Numbered from the stretch's first letter, positions 1 through 10,666 are shown. The stretch is DNA of 64,000 nucleotides from Skeletonema tropicum (GCA_037178625.1 CM074133.1:992001-1056000); one strand, 5' to 3'. Translations and numbers: made by a program. Notes: generated from the sequence alone by a model not told the origin.

Positions 1-1
1 G

Positions 2-2965
2 AGAGTGAGAGTAATTGGTGTCCATTCGGCGGCTTGGGGAGAGATGGCTGGTGCTTGGGGGGCTTCTGTATATTGTGTCGTGGGACTGGGGGGTAATGGA
101 CTAATCTCATTTTATCAACACATGAACCTTGTTAGTGTGGAGGAGGCTAAAAGTTTGCCACCTCATGGAAAATACCCTGGAGTAGTCTTGGCGACAGTGA
201 GGGATAAAACAGATGCAGAGGTCGTTCAGGAGTTGATCAATTTGTGGAAGCCTTCGATAACCATAGCTGCCATGCCGGGAGATTGGGGAAGGCTCAAAGC
301 GAATCGGGCTTTGCGGCAGGAAGGGAATACCAAGAAGATATGTATAAAGCTGACCCACGAACAAGTGGGGGGTGTAACTACTGGTGCCTGGAGGATTTGG
401 TATGGAAGTAGGCTGGCTGAGGTTAGCGATGATGAGGACGAGTATGCCCTTACAGCATTGAGCAGAACTTTGCAGACTTCTTTGGATGACACCTTGGGTG
501 GATTAAGACGACCGCCTAGGTCGAATAAAGAAGGAGACATTATCGATCGTGATAGTGGAGAAATCAAAACATGCTACGATGCCAATGGACTTGGACCGGA
601 CATCTCAGCGTTCAAGAGAGGGGAACGATCTTTCTGGGTCAGAGCTAAGTCAGTCAGGAGAGGTAGGGAGGGTCGAGTGTTGCGGATGGTTTCAGCAGCA
701 GAGCTTTCTACTATATGGGATTATGAATCAAAGCTGGAAAGCAAGGGACTTGGGGTTGATGCGGCTAGAGTATTATTTGAGACGAGGCTGCAATCACCGC
801 CAGGTAAGATACTGCGGACCATGGGGCACCCGGCGTTTGAGAAGGTGTTGAGGAGGATGGTGATAAGGGAGCCACAGGAGAACGATGGAGTCAAGAATTC
901 AAGGGGACTCACCAAAGATATTAAGGTGGGATCTCTAGAAAAGGTGATTGAGGTTCGAGTGGAGGCGAAGTTATCCGACGACGCACCAGTGGATTACAGT
1001 CTTTGGGCATTACCTAATGAGAGTCCAGAAGAAGAGCGAGCGAGGCACGTATTGCGTCGTGTGGCGGTGAAGTGGTGGGCTTCCAACATCGAAAGGGAAG
1101 CCAGAACCTGGTTGAGAACTCACCCGCACGATGAGAGAGACGTGGAGGCAGTGGAAGATATAGTTAGGCGGGTCAAAGCGGCTAGCTATTGGGAATGGCA
1201 TCGGGGGAGTAGACTTTTCTTCTGGAGGTTTGAAGATGAGCAGTGGAGGGTTGATGCACGGGATGGGGTGGAGTTCTTTAAGACGGGAAAACCACCGTCT
1301 GGACTTTTCCCCAACGTACCCTCGGAATCAAGGGAGGCAGAAATAGCGACTAGGAAGAAAATCTTCCAGCTATGGTTTCGGCGGTACCTCGAGGAGGGAC
1401 CGGTGAAGTTAGTCATCCCGAGGTTTTCGATAGTAAAAACTACTGAAGGGGACGTTGTTACGGATATCCGCGTGATATGGGACTGCAAGGCAAATGGGCA
1501 CAATGAAGTATTATGGGCTCCGGGATTTATGCTGCCTGGAGGAGATGATGGAGAAAATATGCTTGTGAAGTGGTTAGATCGGCCGTTATCTAGCTACTTA
1601 GAGGATGTTGACTGTGAAGTTGACTACAGTCAAGATGAAGGTGTTTACACCAAGTCGAAGCAAATTGACATTGATGTGGGACAGATGTTTTATAATTATC
1701 CCACGCATCCAAATGATAGGATTTATTTAGGGGCAAGATTGATCACCACGAGACCGGGAGGGGGAAGAGAAGAGGAAAGGTTCTTGCGATTCGCACGGCT
1801 CCCGTTTGGAGGGAGATGCTGTCCTTTCAATGCTTATCAGGGACAGTCTAGGATTCTAGAATTATGCGAAGGGGACAGGATGGATAGAGAAAATCCTTTT
1901 CAATGGAAAGAAGTACGATTGAACCTCCCAACGTCAGAATTGTATGACCCTTCTTTGCCCCGAGTGATGCGGATTAGAGAGGATGGAGAATTGGCGACGA
2001 TGCAACACACGTATGTGGATGACATCCGTGTGGCGGCGCGGGATTCTCCAGAACAACCCTTGAGATCACATGAGGCTGGTAGACGGTTGAAGCGTCGGAT
2101 GAACTACTACGGAAATCAGGCAGACGAGAGGAAGTTTAGACCGCCTGTTCTTAACGCTGGAGCTTGGAGAGGTTTTATTTATAATACAGCTACACCTTTC
2201 CCTTTGAAATCGACTACTGGTAAGAAGTGGACTAGATTCAGGGATGGGTTGAAGTGGATCCTAGCAAAAGCGGAAGTGGTAGAATTCATAGAAACAACAG
2301 AGCTTCGCCGGCTGGCTGGGTTGGGGGTACACATTACGGAAGTGTATCGAGATGCGAGATGTTATCTCAAAGGGTTCTTTAATGCGTTGGAGGCATTCAG
2401 ATCGGATAGAGATGTGGATGGGTGGAGACTTCAGACTGCAATGGATCAAGCTGCAAAATTGGAAGATGATGAATCCGGTACTGCTGAGGCTCAAGCTGAT
2501 TACCCTGTGTTGACGAAGATCACTCCAGAACTGCTTATTCATACTCGGGCGCTGATGAAATTATTTCAGTCAGAAGTACCGTTGACACTGCCTATTCGAC
2601 CCAGTCATAGGAACAAGATTCGGTACTTCATAGGAGACGCCTCGGCGGAAGGATTAGGATCTGCTATCTTAAGTCCGGGAAAATTGTTGGCTGGACGAGA
2701 GGGTCTTTGGGACGAAGAGTTTGCTGGAGGCGGATCGAATCTGAGGGAGGCCCAGTGCCAAGTAAATCATTTATTGGCTGAGATTGAGGCTGGGATCCAT
2801 GACGGGTGTGAAATCTGGGCTTTCTCGGATAACGCAGTTTGGTCGTTGGTGTTCATAAAAGGGATGTCATCAGCAAAGCATTTATTTGAGCTAGTACTGG
2901 AGTTGAAAGTAGCTTGCCACGAGCATGAGGTTTATCTGCGCACATGCCACATTTCTGGAGACTGA
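2..2965 (+). CDS. Reverse transcriptase / RNase H polyprotein, 5' partial
   Basis: The frame is open from the window edge, so the true start is upstream. The first ~470 codons match nothing I recognise. The reverse transcriptase palm follows: LPFGG with downstream P near residue 599 and the catalytic YVDD at bases 2012-2023 (about residues 670-673). RNase H begins near residue 875 (YFIGDAS), continues through SNLREAQ and FSDNAV, and reaches HISGD, where TGA at 2963-2965 ends the frame. In this family the next residues are normally a basic residue and then MI.xGTDGxSRG, which is what the following in-frame segment shows. The product would copy the element RNA into DNA. Confidence 0.8.
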   Translation, partial: RVRVIGVHSAAWGEMAGAWGASVYCVVGLGGNGLISFYQHMNLVSVEEAKSLPPHGKYPGVVLATVRDKTDAEVVQELINLWKPSITIAAMPGDWGRLKANRALRQEGNTKKICIKLTHEQVGGVTTGAWRIWYGSRLAEVSDDEDEYALTALSRTLQTSLDDTLGGLRRPPRSNKEGDIIDRDSGEIKTCYDANGLGPDISAFKRGERSFWVRAKSVRRGREGRVLRMVSAAELSTIWDYESKLESKGLGVDAARVLFETRLQSPPGKILRTMGHPAFEKVLRRMVIREPQENDGVKNSRGLTKDIKVGSLEKVIEVRVEAKLSDDAPVDYSLWALPNESPEEERARHVLRRVAVKWWASNIEREARTWLRTHPHDERDVEAVEDIVRRVKAASYWEWHRGSRLFFWRFEDEQWRVDARDGVEFFKTGKPPSGLFPNVPSESREAEIATRKKIFQLWFRRYLEEGPVKLVIPRFSIVKTTEGDVVTDIRVIWDCKANGHNEVLWAPGFMLPGGDDGENMLVKWLDRPLSSYLEDVDCEVDYSQDEGVYTKSKQIDIDVGQMFYNYPTHPNDRIYLGARLITTRPGGGREEERFLRFARLPFGGRCCPFNAYQGQSRILELCEGDRMDRENPFQWKEVRLNLPTSELYDPSLPRVMRIREDGELATMQHTYVDDIRVAARDSPEQPLRSHEAGRRLKRRMNYYGNQADERKFRPPVLNAGAWRGFIYNTATPFPLKSTTGKKWTRFRDGLKWILAKAEVVEFIETTELRRLAGLGVHITEVYRDARCYLKGFFNALEAFRSDRDVDGWRLQTAMDQAAKLEDDESGTAEAQADYPVLTKITPELLIHTRALMKLFQSEVPLTLPIRPSHRNKIRYFIGDASAEGLGSAILSPGKLLAGREGLWDEEFAGGGSNLREAQCQVNHLLAEIEAGIHDGCEIWAFSDNAVWSLVFIKGMSSAKHLFELVLELKVACHEHEVYLRTCHISGD

Positions 2966-3583
2966 ATGATTGCCACTGGAATTGATGGTTGGTCTAGAGG
3001 CGATAGGGACGCAGGGGTATCGTTGGGGCATGACCTGAGGGATTATTTACCTTTGGATAAGCCTGCGTTCGAGTTCGAGTGGCCTGGACAGGAGTTGGAG
3101 ACTTGGTGTAAAGGATGGTTGGGGTCACAATACTCACCTCCGCTGAGGGCAGAGGCCTGGTACCGGGAGGGACATCTGCCAGGTGTCGATATCTGGGCTC
3201 CGCCACCAGCGGCTGGATTAGAAGTATTGAAACAGATTTCGAAATCGAGGCTAAAACGGATGGAACGAGTAGCTCACGTGTTCATCTGTCCTCGATTGTT
3301 GTACCAGGAGGAATGGAGGGGGAGGTTTGAGAAAGAAATGGATATTTGGTTTTTCCTTAACCATGGAGATGTTTGGACTCACGCTTGTTTTGAACCTCTT
3401 GTTATTGGATTATGTTTCCCTTTGAGCAGAGATCAATACCCTTGGTTGCTTCGACAAGACCGAGACAAGGTGGTGGAGATTGGCCGTAGCTTGTCAGAAC
3501 TGTCAAAGACGAGTCACGTACAAGTCGGGAATTATCTGCGCAAACTATGGGCATCCCCGAGGGCCCTTCCCAGCGTGTCGTAA
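2966..3583 (+). pseudogene. RNase H C-terminal tail and linker, separated by an in-frame TGA
   Basis: This segment starts with ATG directly after the TGA and is in the same frame as the reverse transcriptase. It opens with MIATGIDGWSRGD, the typical C-terminal end of a DIRS-type RNase H. A CGA-to-TGA change would explain the stop, because an arginine usually stands there; readthrough is the alternative. The remaining ~190 residues are a linker without recognisable motif. The last 104 bases overlap the recombinase frame in another phase. Whether this is translated separately is unknown. Confidence 0.6.
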
Positions 3584-4952
3584 TGCTTGGTGTGCTAGGT
3601 GTTTCAAAGCACATCCCTTGGATGATTTTGAGGTGAGATTACCGCAAGATTTTAACGGGGCTACGCTTGCTGAAGTAGAAGACGAGGTGAGGTTTAAGTA
3701 TGCCCGAGCTGGGGATCATTTAATCACTCCGTTCCAATGCCCCTGCTGTCAGAGTCAAAATATCAGGGGGAAGAGTTTGGTTCCCGGAGATGCAAGTGAT
3801 GCTGCTTTTGAATCCCTATGCATCCGAGCTTATTTGGATGCCTTCTGGTCGCGGTCTTCTAGAACCATTGCCAAGCATGTGACTGAGGTGGGGTTTTTGT
3901 TGAAGTACTCACGCGCGTTGGGATTGGTCGCTCTACCTGACTTGGGACCATGGGAATTGGGAAAGGACATGGGGATGTTAACTGCCATCATGGTTCTCAT
4001 GAGGTCCAAGGAACCTGGGAGGAAGAAGGGAACAACCGTGAAATTTGGGACAGCCAGACAAACGCGTTCTACGATGACAGTGCTGTGGGAAGCGTCTGCG
4101 GACAATGGCCAGGACTTGGTACTATCTTCTGCGGCTAAAAGTGGTAGATACATTACCACGCTCAACCCCGCGGAAGGGAGGTGGTACCAGTATTTCACTC
4201 TGGGGATAGCCGCCCGGATGGGGGATGAAGTTAGACAAGATAGATCATACAGCTTGGCGGAATTGTTGGAGCTTCTCAGGATGTACGAGATGGAATGGGA
4301 AGAACTGAAATTTAGGATGCCCTTTCTGCACTTGGCGGCGTGTATGTTCTTGTTAGTCTCCTGTCTGGGAGGGATGAGAGGATATGAAGTGGTATGGACT
4401 GAGCTAACTGCACTAAGGCGGGATGTGATGCAATGTGAGGAATCGGAAGATTATGAGGCTGTGTGTTGGCCTTTGGTCGGAAGGTTCAAGTTGGAGGATG
4501 GAAAGGTGGGGATCCATATTATCCCAATTGCTGGAACTACATCGAGATCTGGGATTCGGTTCTTTGAATGGACTCAGAGGTTTGTTGTGGCTTTGCATAG
4601 AAAGGGTATTACTGAGGGGTGGGCTTTTCAACGAGAGGATGGGTCCAGAGCTCTAGCTAGTGATTACAGAACCAATATATTTGAGAAACTCGAGAAGATA
4701 CAGCAAAACTCTACCCTGATTGAGAAGGATGTGGATGTGTGGGAGGCGTATGGAGTGCAGCGATCTGGAAGAAGGTTCTTTGTCACTGAATGCCAAGTTC
4801 GAAAGATTCCGCAATCAGTGATTGAAGCGCAGTGCAGATGGAGGACTGAGAGAACCAAAGGGAAGCAGAGGGTTGCAAGGTTTATGATGCAGCTCTATTC
4901 GGAAGTTAGGAATATGAAATCTGTGTTGATACAACCATCAAAAGCTTTTTGA
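3480..4952 (+). CDS. Tyrosine recombinase of the DIRS/Ngaro-like element
   Basis: The 490-codon frame has an N-terminal cysteine-rich segment (CQNC near residue 5, CxRNAWCARC near 33-41, CPCC near 87-90), probably zinc-binding. The recombinase core follows: GGMRGYE with the first catalytic arginine at about R300, YGVQRSGRRF at 424-433, CRWR at 452-455, and the candidate nucleophile Y473 in QLYSEVRN. Relatives usually have HRSxRR in box II; here the histidine position is Q427. The frame opens with TTG and has no ATG before codon ~164, so it is probably made by frameshift or fusion from the upstream frame. It would integrate circular cDNA without a target duplication. Confidence 0.75.
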   Translation: MAVACQNCQRRVTYKSGIICANYGHPRGPFPACRNAWCARCFKAHPLDDFEVRLPQDFNGATLAEVEDEVRFKYARAGDHLITPFQCPCCQSQNIRGKSLVPGDASDAAFESLCIRAYLDAFWSRSSRTIAKHVTEVGFLLKYSRALGLVALPDLGPWELGKDMGMLTAIMVLMRSKEPGRKKGTTVKFGTARQTRSTMTVLWEASADNGQDLVLSSAAKSGRYITTLNPAEGRWYQYFTLGIAARMGDEVRQDRSYSLAELLELLRMYEMEWEELKFRMPFLHLAACMFLLVSCLGGMRGYEVVWTELTALRRDVMQCEESEDYEAVCWPLVGRFKLEDGKVGIHIIPIAGTTSRSGIRFFEWTQRFVVALHRKGITEGWAFQREDGSRALASDYRTNIFEKLEKIQQNSTLIEKDVDVWEAYGVQRSGRRFFVTECQVRKIPQSVIEAQCRWRTERTKGKQRVARFMMQLYSEVRNMKSVLIQPSKAF

Positions 4953-5046
4953 AGGTGATAGTTTCAAGTCCTTGGAGTTGGGGGATGGACAAGTTATCAT
5001 CAGGACAATTTCGGTATTTTGTGCAAGCAAGAAGAGGTGGAGGTGA

Positions 5047-5330
5047 CTACCCTACGTCACGGTACCCTGCGACATTGTTGGGCTTGTTTGTTATAGAGAC
5101 GTCTCCCTGTCTAATTCAGACCAGGATGAGCAATACGTCCCCCTGGTTATGAACGAACTATGACGAAGCTTGATCACAATGAGTTCTTGTGAGCTGGCAA
5201 TACCAGCCATGCGGACTACTGGAGGTGTATTTGGGTGCGACCCTGACACACAATTTTTTGCCTACATACGATTGCATACGTAAGATAGTAATGAATTCTA
5301 AGAAGATTACTTTTCTCTAACTGATCTCCC
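5047..5330 (+). repeat. Split direct repeat, copy B1
   Basis: 284 bp repeated exactly by eye at an offset of 563 bases (5610-5893). It starts about 95 bases after the recombinase stop. The copies agree from the first base after GGTGA/GGTGC to the last base of GATCTCCC. Confidence 0.85.
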
Positions 5331-5609
5331 AGAGCGTGGTCGCCACCTCGCGTTGGGAGAGATGAAGAGAAAAGACAATCTTATTGGGACTCATTGCTAT
5401 CTGACACCCGCGGAAGAGTTTTCATCGTCATCGCGAAAGATACAAAAGTTTTATTGCAGCAGTTCGGGTTCTTGATGAAAACCCGAAGCCCCTCAATACT
5501 ATCGAGAACTCTACCTCTTATAAATCGATGCAATTGCCAACTCAGAGTCGAAGAGGCTTGTAACGAAGCTGCAGGCGATTCTTTTTCTCCCACCCACCCT
5601 CCCTGGTGC
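5331..5609 (+). repeat. Putative A2 segment between the two B copies
   Basis: 279 bp separating B1 and B2. In Ngaro/PAT-type elements this position holds a copy of the left terminus. It opens with AGAGCGTGGTCGCC and ends CCCTCCCTGGTGC. Only the missing upstream sequence could confirm the identity. Confidence 0.6.
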
Positions 5610-5893
5610 CTACCCTACGTCACGGTACCCTGCGACATTGTTGGGCTTGTTTGTTATAGAGACGTCTCCCTGTCTAATTCAGACCAGGATGAGCAATACG
5701 TCCCCCTGGTTATGAACGAACTATGACGAAGCTTGATCACAATGAGTTCTTGTGAGCTGGCAATACCAGCCATGCGGACTACTGGAGGTGTATTTGGGTG
5801 CGACCCTGACACACAATTTTTTGCCTACATACGATTGCATACGTAAGATAGTAATGAATTCTAAGAAGATTACTTTTCTCTAACTGATCTCCC
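5610..5893 (+). repeat. Split direct repeat, copy B2 (element right terminus)
   Basis: Second copy of the 284-bp repeat. The sequence after 5893 is unrelated to that after B1, so 5893 is taken as the right end of the element. Confidence 0.8.
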
Positions 5894-6186
5894 TAGCATC
5901 TGGATGTACAGGTCTGGAGACTTGGACCTTTTACAAGACATTGTATCTGAATACCACAGATTTCCAGATTTGTCACTTGGTGAGTCACATAATTCGGTAC
6001 CAGTATTTTAGTTATATAAGTATGCTACTTGTCTACTTAAGAGAAAACAATACATACAGACCTATTTACTTGCACACAGTAGGACGGTACTTCATTACAT
6101 ATACGCAGATGAAATAATCCCACCCGTGCTGATCATCGTGTCCTATTTTTTTACCACCTATTTTTTTACCATCACTACACCCTATT

Positions 6187-6523
6187 AGGGTGTCCAAGAT
6201 GAGGTTAGGATTCCTACTTTCCCACGTAGGATTCCCACGTGGGATTCTGAGGTGGAAATCTGGGTTCCAAATTTCCATTTGTGTCAAGCATCAAATTTCC
6301 ACCCTCAAATTCCCACTTTCCGAGGGCCTGCGCGATACTCCCCGCACAAAATAAAAAAATGCGTAGGATTCTGAGGTGGGAAAGTGGAAAAGTAGAATCC
6401 TACGTCGACGTGGGATTCTGGGGTGGACGTAGGATTTTGATTTTCAGAACCCCGCCGTCGGCGTGGGATTCTGGGGTGGGAAAGTGGGAATTTGGGGTGG
6501 GAAAGTGGATCTTGGACACCCTA
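6187..6523. mobile_element. MITE with 15-bp terminal inverted repeats
   Basis: The inverted repeat TAGGGTGTCCAAGAT stands at 6187-6201 and its complement at 6509-6523. The 337-bp interior is full of variants of GTAGGATTC and GTGGGATTCTGGGGTGG in both orientations. Both ends include TA, which would fit a TA target duplication, but this is not proven. No coding potential is visible. Confidence 0.6.
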
Positions 6524-6527
6524 TTCG

Positions 6528-6700
6528 GTAACGTTTTGAGGCCTTACGGGTACTGGGCCCAAGAGCAAAACGTTACTGAGGTAACGTTTTCAAAATGGTT
6601 GGGATAATGTAGCTTGTGGTCACCCCTACCACCGGGGGCTGGGCGAGACGAGAGAAGACCATCAGAGATGCTCTGCTCGCTGAGCCCCCGCCGCCCAGCA
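6528..6700. other. Short non-coding stretch with small inverted repeats
   Basis: GTAACGTTTTG near 6528 is repeated inverted near 6563. A 20-bp segment near 6631-6650 (complement GCCCAGCCCCCGGTGGTAGG) recurs with one change just left of another element at 15027-15046. No gene is visible. Confidence 0.4.
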
Positions 6701-8745
6701 ACAGAGTGAGTCAAAATCTAAAATATTAGGATTTAGATCTAATTGGAGATGACTACGAGAAAGGGTAAGAATCAGGGTAAGAATTCTTACCCTGCAGGGT
6801 AAGAATCATGGTAAGAATTCTTACCCTGATTCTTACCCTGATTCTTACCCTCTCTGTCAGGGTAGAATATTTCTTCGCCAACTTTTCCAAAAACATTTCA
6901 ACCCATCACAGCAGCATCACAGCCATCATGGTGGGCTATGCCATAGCACAATCAATTAGGACTCCAACGCATTGTAAAGCTATGATCTAGATCAGTTTTT
7001 GACGTAGAAAACGTTGATGTACTCGGGAAGTCATGAATTTGAGAGCCTGCAGACGTATCGGCGGCTATATCTAACGCATCGATTTTTGGTCTATTTTGCT
7101 GCAGGTGTCAAATAACGTCGACGAGGAAACGCAATAATCGTTCCACAAGGCCCCCGTAGTACTCTCAGTACCATATTAATATAGATGGCTGGTAGGGGTG
7201 TTCATAACGCCATGGTATCTGATTTTGATCCTTTTAGGCGATGTCTTGCGGGTGTTTTGTGAACAGATTCGTGTGCGGACATAGCATCTCATTAGGATGG
7301 TAGTAATATACACAGCAACACATTTTATTGCAATTACTCTCCTAACCTATTAATATATGAACTAGAGTCCACATTATATCTCAAGAGCAAGCCGTCGTGC
7401 TGTTTATTTTCCAGTGTTGCAGCCTTGAATTAACAATCAACTTCTGTAATCTCTGTAGAAGACAAGGCAAGTGCTTGTGTGTAGGTTGCGTCTAAGATAA
7501 TGTTATTATGAATATAAGGATTATTAATCTCTTTATATTATGTGTGTTATTTCTCATTTTAATGTGTATTGTTGCATGGGTCAGCAGGAAGACACATACA
7601 TGCATCACGGTTGCGTCAAATAGACTATCTTTTCTTCTAGCTGACAAGCCTTCTTAGATAATGTTGCCGCATGGTCCCTCCAGTGCAGTGCTTCTCAAGA
7701 AATATTTGCTAACCCTAGATCCAAATGATTCCGTCTACTGGTGGTTGCATGTATTGTTCGTTGTTTGTTTGTCACCCTATTCATCTCTTACTTCATAGCA
7801 GATTCGTTCCTGGTTGATGCTTCATCTCTAATACAGAATGCCGCAAATAGGATGATAACAATGGAAATTACCGAATCCTTCCGAAGAGATGACATAGTTA
7901 TCGACACTCACGTTGCCTCTGCTACTAAAGCTGAGTAGGAAGTCACCCGATAAATATCTCAGATTTATTGTAAGCTTTTGTGTCCACTGAAGCCGTAGTA
8001 CGTATTGAGATTGATGATGAAAGGGTGCCAGCAGAAGAAAACAGCAGTGGCAGTCCATTGAAAGTATATCCACTTCAAAATTATATTGTTGCATGCAATA
8101 GCCTCTGGATCAGCATCCTCCTTCAAGGTGTAATGCCTCCCACGACGTCAACGTGATTATTAACTGGCACAAGCCACTCATGACCAGATTGTCACCTCAA
8201 CCGCACCACACGGAGACGAGACGCCATTATGTCCATCAAAACCACTATATTGTTGTATTAGAACCATCATCTCGCTCTTTTGTTATAATATTCCCACCAT
8301 TCTCATCAGTTGTGCCACTGCATCGTTGGATAATCGCTGTAACCATAGTGCCCGCGTAGGTGACCCATGCCGACAGTTCTAGACGATTTGAACGGAAATC
8401 ACCTCATCGAATGTCACCATATAGTGTCAGGTTGTCGAGTAATAGACTGTGTTCATGTCCCAGAGGTCAGAAATAGCAACAAGGCAGAGGGATAAGTATC
8501 ATCGTCATGGTGGATGGGGCAAGCAAGAGGCAAGAGTTGGCGATGAGGCAAGGGGGAAAATATTTGCAGGGTAAGAATCAGGGTAAGAATTCTTACCCTG
8601 CAGGGTAAGAATCAGGGTAAGAATTCTTACCCTGAGGGTAAGCTAAGAAAATTCTTACCCTGATTCTTACCCTCTTTCTCGTAGTCAGAGCTATTTAGAT
8701 CTAAATCCTCCTCTTTTAGATTTTGACTCGCTCTGTTGCAGGTGA
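6700..8745. mobile_element. Inverted-repeat pair enclosing ~1.7 kb without a clear gene
   Basis: The left arm (about 6700-6860) reads CAACAGAGTGAGTCAAAATC, then GGATTTAGATCT, GACTACGAGAAAG, and a cluster of GGGTAAGAAT units forming perfect palindromes around GAATTC. The right arm (about 8570-8742) is the same order inverted with a few differences. The interior, about 6860-8565, holds only short unconvincing open frames. This may be a non-autonomous DNA transposon, or two copies of one MITE inserted in opposite directions. Confidence 0.5.
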
Positions 8746-8985
8746 CTTCAAAAAGCGTCCGGACAATTTTTGGCGCGGTCACCATTTTTGTTCATTTCAC
8801 CATGACAGTCTACTAGCCAAAATTCGTCCAGTAGGGCTTCTCTCTCCAAATAGTGCATAGACTGTCAGATTGAAAATCCTCTCAGAATTAGGGCGGCAGG
8901 GGTATTGTTGGGACAGTGGTGGCTTGGTTTGGGTCAAAATGACCTGTTTCTGCTCATGCCGCTGGATTTTGACATGTGCCATTTT

Positions 8986-9622
8986 GTGCATCCACGGGAA
9001 CCTGGGGTTGACAGTGGCTGATTTTTGTTAGTGGCCGATGCGACGAGTGTTTGCTATGAACATGGTATAAGATTTAAGTCGTGGTTCTCAAAAATCGAGC
9101 GTTGAGGCTAATGTCTGATGGCCCTTTCTGCTAAAACTTGCTGCCGACGCCACGGATAGGCGTATCGGGATAGTGGGCGCTTTTCATACCCTCTTGTGGG
9201 CGGTGCCCACGTGGGGCCCACAACTGCAAAAAATCAGGTGAAAATGAGCTAAAATGCGGGCAAAATCCAAGAATATCGCGACAAAATCACCCAAAATCTC
9301 CCGTCAAGCCTCCTGTCAAACCAGTCCCTCATGTGGGCACGCCCACGCGCCCACAATCCCGATACGCCTAGCCACGGATCGGCCATCTGACACGGTGCGC
9401 CGCCAAGCAGCGTGTCACTCGTGGCGGTGGCAGCAAGTTTCACACGTTGGCAGCAAGTTTTTGGAGGAATAGGCCATCAGTCATCAACCTCAACGCTCGA
9501 TTTTGAGAAACACGACTTAAATCTTTTCCGTCTTCATAGCTCATAGCAAACACTCGTCGCATCACTTCATCCCGACTCCCGACGTGTCAACCCCAGGTCT
9601 ACCCCAGGTTCCCATGGTGCAT
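8986..9622. mobile_element. Foldback (long inverted repeat) element
   Basis: The left arm runs from GTGCATCCACGGGAACCTGG (8986) to about 9180. The right arm, about 9360-9622, is its inverted copy with small insertions: shared blocks include GCGACGAGTGTTTGCTATGA, GATTTAAGTCGTG and ATCGAGCGTTGAGG. The ~170-bp centre holds further short palindromes of GTGGGCG type. There are no coding features. Confidence 0.65.
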
Positions 9623-9875
9623 CATCGTCTCTCGTCTCGACACGGCACCGGCATGCATCGATAGTATTGAATTGCTGCCCCCCAGTGGTATTAATAATTA
9701 ATCTATTGCGCAAAATTAACGCATATCATCGTATTGATAACCTACGCGTCCCCTTCCGATTTCGATCTCTTCATGGATAACATTAATGCTGCGCCAAGAA
9801 TGCCCTATCTTCTGGGGCTGGGGGTGATGGCAACGAACGTGATGGTGGCGAGCATCTCATACGCAGTCGCAGCCA

Positions 9876-10666
9876 ATGTCTCTACCAACAGACACCAATC
9901 CTGCTGGCAATCTAAATAACAACGCTGCAACCAATGGCATCCACCCCTCCGACTACAGCGACGATTATATTTATGATGACACCAAGTACGACTTCATTAC
10001 TTCTGCTCCGGCGCCGACTCCACAATCATCGGCAGACATCATCGCCACAATGCTTGCTTCTGCTCACGGAGTACACAGTCCACGCCCCTTCCAAATTGAC
10101 GCCATCTTTCAGTTGTGTATTCGTCGTGTTTCCATGCTGTATCTTATCGTAAAACAGGAGAGGGGAAACCATTGGTATTAAAAGGGATGGCAACAATTAA
10201 GCGTGGGATCACTCTCTGCCTTGTGCCACTTGTTGGATTGGGAAGTGATCAAGCTATCAAAACAACCTTCATGGCATGCGGTGTAGAGGCGCATCATGTG
10301 GACGAGTAGAAAGACGATCGGTGTGACGTGTTGATGGATAGGCTAACAATGTTTGATCCAACTAAACAACACAAGTCAATAGTATTATTCATATCTCCTC
10401 GTCAATTAAACGGTGGGAGTCGGTGGTGCAGTCTACTCAATGATTTAGCGAAGAAGGCGCATGCTGTGGTGGAGGACCATGATTCTTTCCGTCCGGAGTT
10501 CAAGAGCGCAATAGATTCGATTGCAAATATTTTGGCAACATTGAGGATTCATCACGCGATTATCTGCAAGCACACTAGTGTATCAAACTACTGGATAATT
10601 TATCGATTAGTAGACGTAAGTTTAATACTTCTTCCTACTTCTGACACATCTCTCCCCCTACTTTAA
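9876..10666 (+). pseudogene. RecQ-like DNA helicase fragment, frameshifted
   Basis: The first frame reads RPFQIDAI...LYLIVK. After a shift near 10150 it continues as KTGEGKPLVLKGM, RGITLCLVPLVGLGSDQ and HHVDE, stops at TAG 10307-10309, then resumes with SIVLFISPRQLN. This matches the order of RecQ-family motifs 0, I, Ia and on: RPxQxxAI, a Walker A loop, GxTLxxxPLxxLxxDQ. The Walker A serine or threonine is replaced by proline (GEGKP). Motif II and the C-terminal half are missing. One frameshift, one stop and a damaged P-loop indicate a pseudogene, probably transposon-borne. Confidence 0.6.

Larger units (their letters stand above)
1..5893 (+). mobile_element. DIRS/Ngaro-like tyrosine-recombinase retrotransposon, left end outside the window
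   Basis: Three plus-strand frames give the order reverse transcriptase, RNase H, tyrosine recombinase. They are followed by an exact 284-bp direct repeat (5047-5330 and 5610-5893) around a 279-bp spacer. That is the B1-A2-B2 right end of split-direct-repeat elements (Ngaro/PAT type), in which the spacer (A2) should copy the missing left terminus (A1). There is no integrase of the DDE type. The body carries an in-frame TGA in RNase H, and the recombinase frame lacks an early ATG, so this copy may be defective. The assignment rests on domain order plus repeat layout; A1 cannot be checked because it lies before base 1. Confidence 0.8.

Noticed and set aside
2..1400. Methyltransferase domain in the N-terminal part of the DIRS-like polyprotein
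   Set aside because: Some relatives carry such domains, but no methyltransferase motif could be identified here.
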